Source: CBDCFL01 sp965216135
GTDB lineage: Bacteria; Pseudomonadota; Alphaproteobacteria; Rhodobacterales; Rhodobacteraceae
DNA length: 64,000 nt
Reading direction: 5' to 3'
Assembly (NCBI GenBank): GCA_965216135.1
Contig: CBDCFL010000024.1
Coordinates: 124,001-188,000 of the forward strand
The position numbers and the translations under genes are program-made. The notes under the pieces are model-generated. The model was given only the letters and a program-made list of their open reading frames with translations. It had not been told where the DNA came from and made no database searches. Numbering within the stretch: position 1 is the first letter of the stretch; every line of letters starts with the position of its first letter. Below are positions 8,687 to 17,422 of the stretch, piece after piece.

Positions 8687-8969
8687 CGCCTTCTTTCAAA
8701 GCCTCAAAGATTGATTGCGCCAATCCGATGCCGCCAGCCTCGACCATTTGGCGGGCGTGAATCTGTCGCATGAATGAAGCAAAATGATCCTCTCCCGCGC
8801 CGCCGCCAAAGCTGTCGGATGTTTCGCCAAGTCCCGAGGACTTGAGCATCTCCTCAAGGAACGAGGCCTCAAGCGCTTTGGCGGCCTGCCACAGCGCGTG
8901 GTCTTTGTCGGCTACACGCGCCGGCGTCACCCCAGATGCAGCAATTGCGTCAATCATGGTTGCTTCCAA
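8670..8969 (-). CDS. flgJ: FlgJ N-terminal-type rod-binding protein
   Basis: A 99-residue protein with a rod-binding domain like the N-terminus of FlgJ: KALEASFLEEMLKSSGLGE, then FGGGAGEDHFASFM and the tail GGIGLAQSIFEAL. It lacks the muramidase domain of enterobacterial FlgJ, which is normal for alphaproteobacteria. It should cap the growing rod in the periplasm. The start is at 8969, or at a second Met four codons in. It diverges from fliK across a 100-bp gap. Confidence 0.82.
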   Translation of the reverse strand: MEATMIDAIAASGVTPARVADKDHALWQAAKALEASFLEEMLKSSGLGETSDSFGGGAGEDHFASFMRQIHARQMVEAGGIGLAQSIFEALKEGDDGTV

Positions 8970-9069
8970 TTCGAGCTATTTCTGCCCTTTTTGACCGAAA
9001 GCGGTAAAAATCCAGTAACCAAGCATGTGCATAAGTTGCCACCGATAGCGAAGAAATCGCGGTAGGCCG

Positions 9070-10581
9070 ATGAACACGGACGCAAAACTCTCAATTTCCC
9101 GGCCCGAAAAACGGGCCGATTCTGCCAACGCAGACACTGCTGGCGGTTCGGAAAACACTGGCGGGGCTGCGTTTTCGCTAGACCACGACGGCATCAACGA
9201 TGCAGCCGCTGACCCCGTTCAGACCCTGCCGGTTCCTGCCAGCCCCCCCAACTCCGCGACGGCCTCAAGGCAGGCAATCTCGTCGTCGTATCGCCCGACG
9301 GTATTGCGAATGCGACGGAACCTGTCGCCACTGACGGACGGTCCGAACAAACCATTCCAGCCCATACGCTGGTGGTAGCGTTGGCTCCGCCAAATCCCGG
9401 TGCCGCCACTTCTGATGTGCCATCACCAGCCACGATTGGGGCCGAATTGTCCACGCCCGGCGCAGGCGTGGGAACGTCCAGCCGGCCGGAACCGCGCCAG
9501 AAATCAGCCGGGTCGGTATCGCAGGGCACTGCACCAACGGTCATTGCACCGACTGGCGGCGATCGAGCTGCCAGGGCGGCGCTTGCCCCCGAGGCGCAGG
9601 AACAGACTTCAGACAAGGCAATGCCACCCCACTGACCAACCGCGCATCCGGGCCGTCAATGCCGACACTCCTTCCAGCGCCCCACAAAAATCCGTCGCTA
9701 CCGTGCCCGAGCCGCTGCCGCAGGCCGCGAAACGGTCTTCTGAAACACCCGCAGTCGAGTTGGCCAAGCCAGCGCACGACGCCCGCCCGTCGGCTCCAAT
9801 TCGCGCCGACATCGGCTCGGAACGCACCCTTGGTGATCAGCGTCCGCCTGTGCCCACAGACCCTGACCTGACCAACGCCAGAGCCGTAATCCGTGACGTA
9901 GTCCGGGCAGATAGCGCACGGGCACGTGCCCCCGCCCATAATCATCGCACCATCCCGGCCACCCAATTCACTCCGGCACCGGTTCCCGCAGCCACGCATA
10001 GTCAGGTTCTGCAATTCAAAATTCCCCCGGTAATCGCCGCGCCGGATCTGGAAGCGAGCCTGTTGTCAGGTGAGTTCGCGACCTCCGATCCCGCTCTGGC
10101 TGAGGTTCAAAGCCCAGGCGCGCGGTCGGGAGAAACGAGAGTACACGCACCAATCCACCTTTATCACGGTGGCCGGATCGTCGCTGCTGTGGCCGAAGCG
10201 GCGCGCCATCTCAGCTTTGAGCGTCCGGTCGAAATCTCACTGCACCCAGAGGAACTTGGCCGGGTCAAAATGTCTCTGTCAGGCATTGACGGCGCGATGA
10301 ATGTCGCCATAACCGTCGAGCGCCCCGAAACCCTGGAACTAATGCGGCGTCACATCGACATGCTGGCCAGCCAATTGCGTGACATCGGCTATAAGGACGT
10401 GACCTTCAGCTTTGCCGGACACGGCCAGTCTGGCGCACATGGCGATAACGACCCGCCAGGCAATCCAGTGCGGGCAGGGGCATTGCCAGACCGCGCCGGG
10501 GCCGATTTTGGTGAAGCCCATCCCCAGCCGCGCGTATCGCTGCATCTTGCTCAAGGCGGACGCATGGACATCAGATTATGA
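9070..10581 (+). pseudogene. fliK: Flagellar hook-length control protein FliK, two frameshifts
   Basis: The C-terminal hook-length domain is clear (VEISLHPEELGRVKMSLSG, then LRDIGYKDVTFSF) and the N-terminal part is Pro/Ala-rich and disordered, as expected of FliK. The frame changes twice. Near 9243-9249 a C7 run needs one more C to continue into LRDGLKAGNLVVSPDG. Near 9627-9630 a C4 run needs one fewer C to return to the frame of TDQPRIRAVNADTP. Both lesions are in C runs and compensate each other, so either genuine slippage or sequence error is possible. As written the protein is cut at about residue 102. Confidence 0.8.
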
Positions 10582-10594
10582 AAAAGGCGCACAT

Positions 10595-11293
10595 ATGAAT
10601 ACGGCCAGCACCCTCGCAGCGGCAACTCAAGCCTCGATCAACCCGCCGACCCCCGCCGATCAGAATACGCCCGCGTCAGCCGTAGCGCTCAGTTCTGATT
10701 TTGAGACATTCTTGCGGATGCTGACCGTGCAACTGAAAAGTCAGGACCCGCTCAATCCGGTAGATGCTTCGGATTACGCGGTTCAGCTGGCAACTTTTTC
10801 CGGTGTCGAGCAACAGGTCAAAACCAATAACCTGCTGTCGGCGCTTGGCGACCAGATGCAGCTTTTGGGCCTCAGCCAGTTTGCCGGCTGGGTCGGCATG
10901 GAGGCGCGCCATCAGGGCCCGGCGCGGTTTCAGGGTGCGCCCATATCGCTCGACGTCAAGGTCAGCCCCGGTTCCGATGATGCCTATCTTATCGTGCGCG
11001 ACGGCACCGACACGGTCGTTGACCGTATCCAGATACCGCCGCAGGACGGCCCGCTGATCTGGGGCGGCTCTGACGCGTCGGGCAATGCCCTGCCTTACGG
11101 CGATTATCATTTCTTCGTCGAAAGCTTTACCAACCAGCTGTCGGGCGGCGTTCAGCCGGTGGAAGTGTATTCACCGATCGTCGAGGCCAAAACCCAGGGC
11201 AGCGCCGCGATCCTTGGATTGCTCGGCGGTGGCGAGATTGCTCCGTCCGATGTCACCGGCATCCGTTGGCCGCAGACCCCCGGCACCGGCTGA
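10595..11293 (+). CDS. flgD: Flagellar hook assembly protein FlgD
   Basis: A 232-residue hook-cap protein. The conserved FlgD N-terminal block is present (FLRMLTVQLKSQDPLNPVD, then ATFSGVEQQVKTN), followed by the LSQFAGWVGMEA stretch and an Ig-like beta domain with GPLIWGGSDASGN. FlgD caps the hook during assembly and needs no signal peptide. The start at 10595 follows fliK by 13 nt and gives the usual N-terminus. The gene appears intact although fliK upstream is frameshifted. Confidence 0.9.
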   Translation: MNTASTLAAATQASINPPTPADQNTPASAVALSSDFETFLRMLTVQLKSQDPLNPVDASDYAVQLATFSGVEQQVKTNNLLSALGDQMQLLGLSQFAGWVGMEARHQGPARFQGAPISLDVKVSPGSDDAYLIVRDGTDTVVDRIQIPPQDGPLIWGGSDASGNALPYGDYHFFVESFTNQLSGGVQPVEVYSPIVEAKTQGSAAILGLLGGGEIAPSDVTGIRWPQTPGTG

Positions 11294-11383
11294 CGGCGCG
11301 CCCCGTTTCGGCGACCGGCTTTTCACGGCAACGCAATTCACCTAAGTGATCTGGCGATTCCAATATCCGCCGGGGCCACCAAT

Positions 11384-12289
11384 TTGCACAACAAAGGCGA
11401 CCACCAAACGCTTCGGCGTCTGCTTGCCGCGCGCGGCCTGATCGATCCGGCCGCCACGTGGCAGGTGTGCTCTGGCGGGCGAACCAACCGGACATGGCGC
11501 ATCGGGGCCGGGCAAAATGCGGTGATCTGCAAACTGTTCGCCGCTGACGGCGCGACGCCGCTGTTTCCCAATTCCGCCGACGCCGAGGCGGCGGCCCTAT
11601 CGGCACTGACCGGCACCGGGCTGGCACCGGAATTGCGCGCCAGCGTCACCACCGCCCTCGGCCATTGCGTGCTCTATTCTTATGTTCACGGGCCCCCCTG
11701 GCAGGGCCAGGCCTCTGCCGCAGGCGCGGTTCTGCGCAGATTGCACGACCAGACCCCGCCGATCGGATTGCGCAAAACACCGACGGGCCAGCGCGCGATT
11801 TTGGCCCACGGCGAGCAAATGGCCGCAACTCTGAGCCACGACATCAGACAGGTGCTCGATCAATCGCGCCCGGCGCAGATCAAAGCCGCGCAAGGGGCCG
11901 CTTGTTTTTTGCACGGCGATCCGGTCGCGGCGAACATGATCCAGTCTGATAGGGGCCTTGTGCTGATCGACTGGCAGTGCCCGGCCATTGGCGAGGTCTG
12001 CGACGATCTGGCCGTATTCCTGTCACCGGCAATGCAGGGCATTTATGCACCGGCGATCCTGAGCGAGGCGCAGGTCCAGGATTTCTTGGACGGATATGGC
12101 GATGACGACACCACCCGCCGCTATCGTTTGCTCGCGCCCTATTACCATTGGCGCATGGCTGCCTATTGCGCGTGGAAAGTTGCCGCGGGCGACAGCGATT
12201 ATGTCGCGGGGATCGCGCGCGAATTGGCGGCGCTAGAACAGGCCCAGGCCCGCAACCGTCAGGCCGCCGATCAGCAATCCAGCCAATAG
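11384..12289 (+). CDS. APH/choline kinase-like phosphotransferase
   Basis: A 301-residue protein of the aminoglycoside phosphotransferase / choline kinase fold. The Brenner-type motif FLHGDPVAANMI and the metal-binding LIDWQCP are both present. The substrate cannot be assigned; chromosomal homologues often act on small alcohols or sugars. The start used is TTG at 11384, the furthest that fits. Its 3' end overlaps the convergent ubiB gene by 57 nt. The gap after flgD (11294-11383) holds nothing recognisable. Confidence 0.7.
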   Translation: MHNKGDHQTLRRLLAARGLIDPAATWQVCSGGRTNRTWRIGAGQNAVICKLFAADGATPLFPNSADAEAAALSALTGTGLAPELRASVTTALGHCVLYSYVHGPPWQGQASAAGAVLRRLHDQTPPIGLRKTPTGQRAILAHGEQMAATLSHDIRQVLDQSRPAQIKAAQGAACFLHGDPVAANMIQSDRGLVLIDWQCPAIGEVCDDLAVFLSPAMQGIYAPAILSEAQVQDFLDGYGDDDTTRRYRLLAPYYHWRMAAYCAWKVAAGDSDYVAGIARELAALEQAQARNRQAADQQSSQ

Positions 12290-13762
12290 CCAGCCAATCC
12301 GCGCAACAGCCAGTTTGGGTTTTTCGGGTCCCGCTTGTGCACCGCCCCGGATCAGCGCCGCCTCGGCCAGTTCCGGCAGTTTCGGCCCAAAACGCGCCAG
12401 GACAATTGCCGTCTTGGTCAGATCACGGATCAGCGCTTGCGGGCCAATATTTTCGCGGATGTAGGTCTCAACCACGGGTCGGGCCACATCCCAGATATTG
12501 ATTTGCGGGTCGAGCGAACGGGCCACACCTTCGGCAACCACCATCGTGCGTTGCAACAGGATCAGCTCGGTGCGCGTGCGCATCCCGAACCGCTCGGTCA
12601 CTTCAAACAGATAAAACAGCAGATGCCCCATAGAAATCTGGCTGGCGTCCATTCCGGCAATCGGCTCGCCCACGGCACGCAGGGCGCGCGCGAATTCATC
12701 AATATCGCGGTCGGCAGGCACATATCCGGCTTCAAAATGCACTTCTGCCACCCGGCGAAAATCACGTTTGATAAAGCCAAACAGGATCTCGGCATAGACC
12801 CGGCGCGTGTAATCGTCGATATGGCCCATGATCCCGAAATCAAGCGCAATCAGGTCGCCATTCGCTGCGACTTTCAGGTTGCCCTGGTGCATATCGGCGT
12901 GGAAAAAACCGTCACGCAAAGCATGGCTGAGGAATAGCTCCAATACCCGGCGGGCCAGGACGCTGCGGTCATGGCCCGCGGCGTCAATCTCTTCGATCCG
13001 GTGGATCGCAATGCCTTCGCCCCACCCAAGCGTCATCATCCGGCGGCCAGACAGCGGCCAGACGACGGCGGGCACCTGAAAACCAGCGTCTTCCTTGGTG
13101 TTGGCGGCAAATTCTGCAGCCGAGGCGCTCTCGAGCCGCAAATCCAGCTCGCCCATCACCACGCCTTCAAAATGCGCGATCACATCGCGCGGCCGTAGCC
13201 GCCGCGACGATGGCGAGAGCAGCTCAATAACGCTCGCGACAAAGTAAAAAGCGTCAATGTCGTGCCGGAATGCCCTTTCGATTTTCGGCCGCAGAACCTT
13301 GACCGCAACCACTTCACCGGTATCGGCCCGCACCGCGCGGTGAACCTGCGCAATCGAGGCCGCCGCGATCGGTTCGTCGAATTCCGAGAAAAGCTCGCTA
13401 ACATCGCGGCCCAGCTCTTTTGTGACGGTAGATTTCGCCTCTTCTGTCGAAAACGGCGGCAGTTCATCCTGAAGAAGGCGCAGTTCGGCGGCCAGATCGT
13501 CACCCACCACATCCGGGCGAGTGGAGAATAGCTGGCCAAACTTGATATAGGCCGGACCCATCGCCGTCAGCGCGCGCGCAACCGGCGGCAGCGTTGCGTC
13601 GCCGCGATAGCCCATCCACGCGAACGGCCAGCCCAGAATTCGCGCTGCGACACGCAATGCCCATGGCGCATTCATCGCATCAAGAACCACGCCCATCGCG
13701 CCGGTCCGCGTCAGCGTTGCCCCGGTTCGGATCAGCCGCCAGATGTTGTGCGGCCCACGCAC
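12233..13762 (-). CDS. ubiB: UbiB ubiquinone-biosynthesis kinase-like protein
   Basis: A 509-residue member of the ABC1/ADCK/UbiB atypical kinase family, needed for ubiquinone synthesis at the inner membrane. Motifs include the KxGQ-type stretch YIKFGQLFSTRPD, FFHADMHQGNL and IALDFGIMG. A hydrophobic C-terminal tail (WLLAGLLIGGLTVAGLGLF) fits membrane anchoring. The start is GTG at 13762, directly adjoining the ubiE stop TAG with no gap, so the two genes form an operon. Confidence 0.9.
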   Translation of the reverse strand: MRGPHNIWRLIRTGATLTRTGAMGVVLDAMNAPWALRVAARILGWPFAWMGYRGDATLPPVARALTAMGPAYIKFGQLFSTRPDVVGDDLAAELRLLQDELPPFSTEEAKSTVTKELGRDVSELFSEFDEPIAAASIAQVHRAVRADTGEVVAVKVLRPKIERAFRHDIDAFYFVASVIELLSPSSRRLRPRDVIAHFEGVVMGELDLRLESASAAEFAANTKEDAGFQVPAVVWPLSGRRMMTLGWGEGIAIHRIEEIDAAGHDRSVLARRVLELFLSHALRDGFFHADMHQGNLKVAANGDLIALDFGIMGHIDDYTRRVYAEILFGFIKRDFRRVAEVHFEAGYVPADRDIDEFARALRAVGEPIAGMDASQISMGHLLFYLFEVTERFGMRTRTELILLQRTMVVAEGVARSLDPQINIWDVARPVVETYIRENIGPQALIRDLTKTAIVLARFGPKLPELAEAALIRGGAQAGPEKPKLAVARIGWLLAGLLIGGLTVAGLGLF

Positions 13763-14515
13763 CTAGAGCTTCCAGCCAGAGTGCAGCGCCGCGACGCCAA
13801 GCGTCAGATTGCGATAGCTGACATTCTCAAATCCGGCCTCGCGGATCATTTCGGCAAAACGGTCCTGATCGGGAAACTGGCGGATCGATTCAACCAGATA
13901 TGTGTATGGGCCGGCATCGCCGGCGATCACGCGTCCCATGCGCGGGATGACGTTTTTAGAATAGAGATCGTAAAGTTTCTGCAGACCGCTTATCGGCAAA
14001 TGGCTGAATTCCAGAACAATCATCCGCCCACCGGGTTTCAATACCCGAAAGGCCTCGGCCAGTGCGTCGCCGATGCGTGTGACGTTTCGGATGCCGAATG
14101 ATATGGTGTAGCGGTCATACGAACTTGCCTCAAACGGCAATGCCATCGCGTCCCCGACAACCCATGTCAGCCTGTCGGCCATTTGCCCCTCCTCGGCACG
14201 TTTGCGGCCCACGGCCAGCATGTTTTCGGTCAGATCCAGGACAACCGCCGCACCTCCCGGCGCGCGTTTGAGAAACCGAAAGGCAATGTCGCCGGTCCCG
14301 CCTGCCACATCGATCAGCGACTGGCCGTCACGCGGTGCCAGCCAGTCCATCATCGCATCTTTCCACAAACGATGCGCTCCGCCGGACATCACATCGTTCA
14401 TGATGTCGTATTTCCCCGCAACCGACGTAAAAACGTCGCGCACCATGCCCGCCTTGGCATCTTCCGGCACCTCGGCATTGCCGAAATGGGTGGTTTTTTC
14501 CGCCTTCTCGCTCAT
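13763..14515 (-). CDS. ubiE: Ubiquinone/menaquinone C-methyltransferase UbiE
   Basis: A 250-residue SAM-dependent methyltransferase of the ubiquinone pathway. The SAM motif LIDVAGGTGDIAFRF and the UbiE signatures KYDIMNDVMSGGAHRLWKD and SFGIRNVTRIGDAL are visible. Length is typical. It is the first gene of the ubiE-ubiB unit and diverges from mutM over an 87-bp interval holding a weak TTGTG-GAT-CACAA dyad. Confidence 0.95.
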   Translation of the reverse strand: MSEKAEKTTHFGNAEVPEDAKAGMVRDVFTSVAGKYDIMNDVMSGGAHRLWKDAMMDWLAPRDGQSLIDVAGGTGDIAFRFLKRAPGGAAVVLDLTENMLAVGRKRAEEGQMADRLTWVVGDAMALPFEASSYDRYTISFGIRNVTRIGDALAEAFRVLKPGGRMIVLEFSHLPISGLQKLYDLYSKNVIPRMGRVIAGDAGPYTYLVESIRQFPDQDRFAEMIREAGFENVSYRNLTLGVAALHSGWKL

Positions 14516-14602
14516 CGGCCCTTGTGGATCACAAAATTCCGCCCCTTCTTATAGATCGCCTGTCAGGCGTTACAATGCGCCCATCCGTCAAGGGGTTGTG
14601 CC

Positions 14603-15454
14603 GTGCCCGAATTGCCAGAGGTCGAAACCGTTCGACGCGGGCTTGCCCCGGCGATCGAGGGCAAACGGATCACCCGTGCAGACATCCGCCGACCCGACCT
14701 GCGCTGGCCGTTTCCGCCAAATATGCGCGAGCGCCTTGAAGGCAAGCGCGTCGACCGGTTGCTCAGACGCTCCAAATACATCCTTGCCGATTTGTCGTCT
14801 GGTGAGACGCTGCTGATCCACCTGGGCATGTCGGGGCGCATATTGATTTCGGGCAAAGCACCGGGCCTGTTCGTCCGCAACCACGTCGCTGCGAACAAGC
14901 ATGACCATGTGGTGCTGGAAATCGAAGGCGGCGCGCGCGTGACGTTCAACGATCCGCGCCGGTTTGGTGCCATGGACCTGGTCGCGACCGAGATGGCCGA
15001 CACGCACCGGTTTTTGATCAACCTCGGCCCCGAACCCCTCGGCAATGCCTTCAACGACACCTTTCTGCGCGAGCGCCTGCGCACCCGAACCCTGCCGATC
15101 AAGTCCGCGCTGCTTGATCAGAAGATTGTCGCCGGGCTTGGCAATATCTACGTCTGCGAGGCGCTGCACCGCGCGCGCATTTCGCCCAAACGTGCAGCTG
15201 GGCATATATCTGCGCGACGGATAGCTGACCTGGCGCAGACCATTCGTGACGTGCTGGCCGAGGCGATAGAGGCGGGCGGCTCGTCGCTGCGCGACCATCG
15301 CCAGACCAACGGCGAGTTGGGGTATTTTCAGCACAATTTTCGTGTGTACGGGCGCGAAGGCCAGCCATGCCTGCGAACGGATTGCACCGGTCAGATCGCC
15401 CGGATCACCCAATCGGGTCGGTCAAGTTTTTACTGCCCTACTTGCCAAAGATGA
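14603..15454 (+). CDS. mutM: Formamidopyrimidine-DNA glycosylase (Fpg/MutM)
   Basis: A 283-residue base-excision repair enzyme that removes oxidised purines. The start is GTG at 14603, giving MPELPEVETVRRGL with the catalytic Pro2 and Glu3. Lys in RRSKYILADL, the helix-two-turn-helix region and a C-terminal zinc finger (Cys-x4-Cys ... Cys-x2-Cys near residues 261-281) are all present. It looks intact. mutM beside ubiE and the rpsT-dnaA block is a common order in Rhodobacteraceae. Confidence 0.95.
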   Translation: MPELPEVETVRRGLAPAIEGKRITRADIRRPDLRWPFPPNMRERLEGKRVDRLLRRSKYILADLSSGETLLIHLGMSGRILISGKAPGLFVRNHVAANKHDHVVLEIEGGARVTFNDPRRFGAMDLVATEMADTHRFLINLGPEPLGNAFNDTFLRERLRTRTLPIKSALLDQKIVAGLGNIYVCEALHRARISPKRAAGHISARRIADLAQTIRDVLAEAIEAGGSSLRDHRQTNGELGYFQHNFRVYGREGQPCLRTDCTGQIARITQSGRSSFYCPTCQR

Positions 15455-15520
15455 CTTGATCGCACGCCACAGGCTGCTAGGACTCGCGCTTGCGTCTTGC
15501 CGCAGTGTCAGGGGAAATGC

Positions 15521-16297
15521 ATGGCTTACAGCACAATCATCGTTGAACAGGATGATGATGTTACAATCATCCGCCTCAATCGCCCTGATGCCCTGAATGC
15601 GCTCAATCAGGAACTTTTGGGCGAGCTTGGCTCTGCCCTTGCCGAGGCCGAAGCAAACGACAAATGCCGCGCGATCGTGCTGACCGGATCAGAAAAAGCA
15701 TTTGCCGCCGGGGCCGATATTAAAGAGATGTCGGACAAAACTTTCGCCGAGATTGCCGGGACCGCATTGTTCGCCAGGGAATCCCAAGCCATTCAGGCGG
15801 TCCGCAAACCAATTATTGCGGCTGTGTCCGGCTATGCGCTGGGTGGCGGCTGCGAATTGGCGATGATGTGCGACATCATGATTGCCGCCGACACCGCCAA
15901 ATTCGGGCAGCCCGAAATTAACATCGGGGTTATGCCCGCCCTGGGCGGCACCCAGCGGCTGACCCACGCGGTTGGCAAAGCCAAATCCATGGATATGAAC
16001 CTGACCGGTCGCTTCATGGATGCCGCCGAAGCCGAACGCGCTGGCCTGGTTGCACGCGTGGTTCCCGCGAAAAAGCTGATGGACGAGGCGTTGAGCGTCG
16101 CGCGCAAAATCGGCGAAAAATCGGCCCATTCAGTGCGTGCAATCAAAGAGGCGGTGAACCGCAGCTTTGAAACGTCACTTGCCGAGGGGCTGCTGCACGA
16201 GCGGGCGCTGTTTTATTCGCTTTTCGCGACCGACGACCAGAAAGAGGGGATGCTTGCCTTTCTGGAAAAACGCGAACCGCAATTCCGCGACAAATGA
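15521..16297 (+). CDS. Enoyl-CoA hydratase
   Basis: A 258-residue crotonase-fold enzyme. The oxyanion-hole segments AFAAGADIKEM and ALGGGCELAMMCD are present, with the catalytic Glu of the second and a Glu in KFGQPEINIGVMPALGG. It should hydrate short-chain enoyl-CoA in fatty-acid or amino-acid breakdown. The start MAYSTIIVEQ at 15521 matches the usual family length. An in-frame codon eight residues upstream is possible but less typical. Confidence 0.9.
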   Translation: MAYSTIIVEQDDDVTIIRLNRPDALNALNQELLGELGSALAEAEANDKCRAIVLTGSEKAFAAGADIKEMSDKTFAEIAGTALFARESQAIQAVRKPIIAAVSGYALGGGCELAMMCDIMIAADTAKFGQPEINIGVMPALGGTQRLTHAVGKAKSMDMNLTGRFMDAAEAERAGLVARVVPAKKLMDEALSVARKIGEKSAHSVRAIKEAVNRSFETSLAEGLLHERALFYSLFATDDQKEGMLAFLEKREPQFRDK

Positions 16298-16464
16298 GCC
16301 ACCTGTTGGCGGGAAGATTTAGGTTTCCTTCGCTGCAAATCTGCCCTATAGGCCGCGGCTGACATGCGCGCGTGGCCCGCTTTAGGCTGGATTAAACCGG
16401 TTGGTGAATATGCCGGGCTCTTGCGCGCAAATTTGATGTAACAGACCCGGAACCAGACAAACCC

Positions 16465-16728
16465 ATGGCCAACTCACCGCAATCCAAAAAACGCGCCCGT
16501 CAGGCTGATCGCCGCACCACCATCAACAAGGCCCGCCGCTCGCGCATCCGCACGCAATTGCGTAAAGTCGAAGAAGCTATCGCCTCTGGCGACAAGGACG
16601 CCGCCGCCGCCGCGTTGCGCAGTGCCCAGCCCGAGCTGATGCGCGGCGTAACCAAAGGCGTGATGCACAAGAACACCGCTGCGCGTAAGGTATCACGCCT
16701 GTCTCGCCGGGTTAAGGCCATCGCCTAA
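16465..16728 (+). CDS. rpsT: 30S ribosomal protein S20
   Basis: An 87-residue, strongly basic protein beginning MANSPQSKKRARQADRRTT, the standard S20 start, and ending ...SRRVKAIA. It binds 16S rRNA in the small subunit. It lies upstream of dnaA, as in many alphaproteobacteria, and is followed by a clear rho-independent terminator at 16760. Confidence 0.97.
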   Translation: MANSPQSKKRARQADRRTTINKARRSRIRTQLRKVEEAIASGDKDAAAAALRSAQPELMRGVTKGVMHKNTAARKVSRLSRRVKAIA

Positions 16729-16759
16729 AATCACCCTCCGCGCAGGACAACAGAATCGG

Positions 16760-16783
16760 CGCGCCTTCGGGCGCGGTTTTTAT
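16760..16783 (+). terminator. Rho-independent terminator of rpsT
   Basis: A 6-bp stem CGCGCC / GGCGCG closed by a TTCG tetraloop is followed by GTTTTTAT. It lies 32 nt after the rpsT stop. Confidence 0.85.
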
Positions 16784-16942
16784 TTCAGCGTTGCCAAAAT
16801 TGCACGAAACCAACATCCATGGGCGCACGCGCCGGGATTCGGTTAAATTAAGTCCGAGTCAAGGGCGAAGTTCTGTTGCCTGCGATAGGCGCGGTTTGCT
16901 AGCGTGGCCGGGCGATTCAGGTCGTTGATGGGGGGACAATCG

Positions 16943-17395
16943 ATGAGCTCGGATCAGGGCGACGCGCTCGTTGCACAGGCCTCTCCCACGGAGGCCTGGC
17001 AATCGCTCGCAAAAGACCCTGATGCACAGCTGGTCGATGTCAGAACGCAGGCAGAATTGGGTTTCGTCGGTGTTCCTGACCTTTCGGGTCTTGGCAAAAC
17101 GCTGGTTTGCGTTGAATGGGCCGAGTTTCCGAGGATGTCCGTAAACCCGCGCTTCGCTGAGGCGGTGATTGAACAGCTCGGGCACGCTCCCAATGGGCCG
17201 TTGTTTTTCATTTGCCGATCCGGTGCGCGCTCGCATCAAGCCGCTGCGTTGGTCGGCGCACATCTTGCTGCTCAAGGTGTGCAGGTCGATTGCGTGAATG
17301 TCGCTGAAGGTTTCGAGGGAGACCTTGACGCAAAAGGACATCGGGGCCGCACTGGCGGCTGGAAATACCGAGGACTGGCGTGGCGCCAGTCCTGA
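16943..17395 (+). CDS. Rhodanese-domain protein
   Basis: A 150-residue single-domain rhodanese. DAQLVDVRTQAELGFVG is the conserved N-terminal strand and loop. The active-site loop CRSGARSH carries the catalytic Cys that would bear a persulfide. The start at 16943 (MSSDQGDALV) is preferred, though an ATG five codons upstream is possible. It ends 27 nt before dnaA and may be co-transcribed with it. The interval from the rpsT terminator to here shows no DnaA-box cluster. Confidence 0.85.
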   Translation: MSSDQGDALVAQASPTEAWQSLAKDPDAQLVDVRTQAELGFVGVPDLSGLGKTLVCVEWAEFPRMSVNPRFAEAVIEQLGHAPNGPLFFICRSGARSHQAAALVGAHLAAQGVQVDCVNVAEGFEGDLDAKGHRGRTGGWKYRGLAWRQS

Positions 17396-17422
17396 GGCAA
17401 ACGAGATTGGGTTAAAGAGCAA

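Noticed and set aside
11294..11383. Terminator after flgD
   Set aside because: No stable stem with a T-run is visible in this gap.
14588..15412. Long minus-strand frame opposite mutM
   Set aside because: It is a shadow of the GC-rich mutM coding frame with no start context or family similarity.
16729..16942. Possible replication origin near dnaA
   Set aside because: No cluster of DnaA boxes, AT-rich stretch or CtrA sites could be found here or between dnaA and dnaN.
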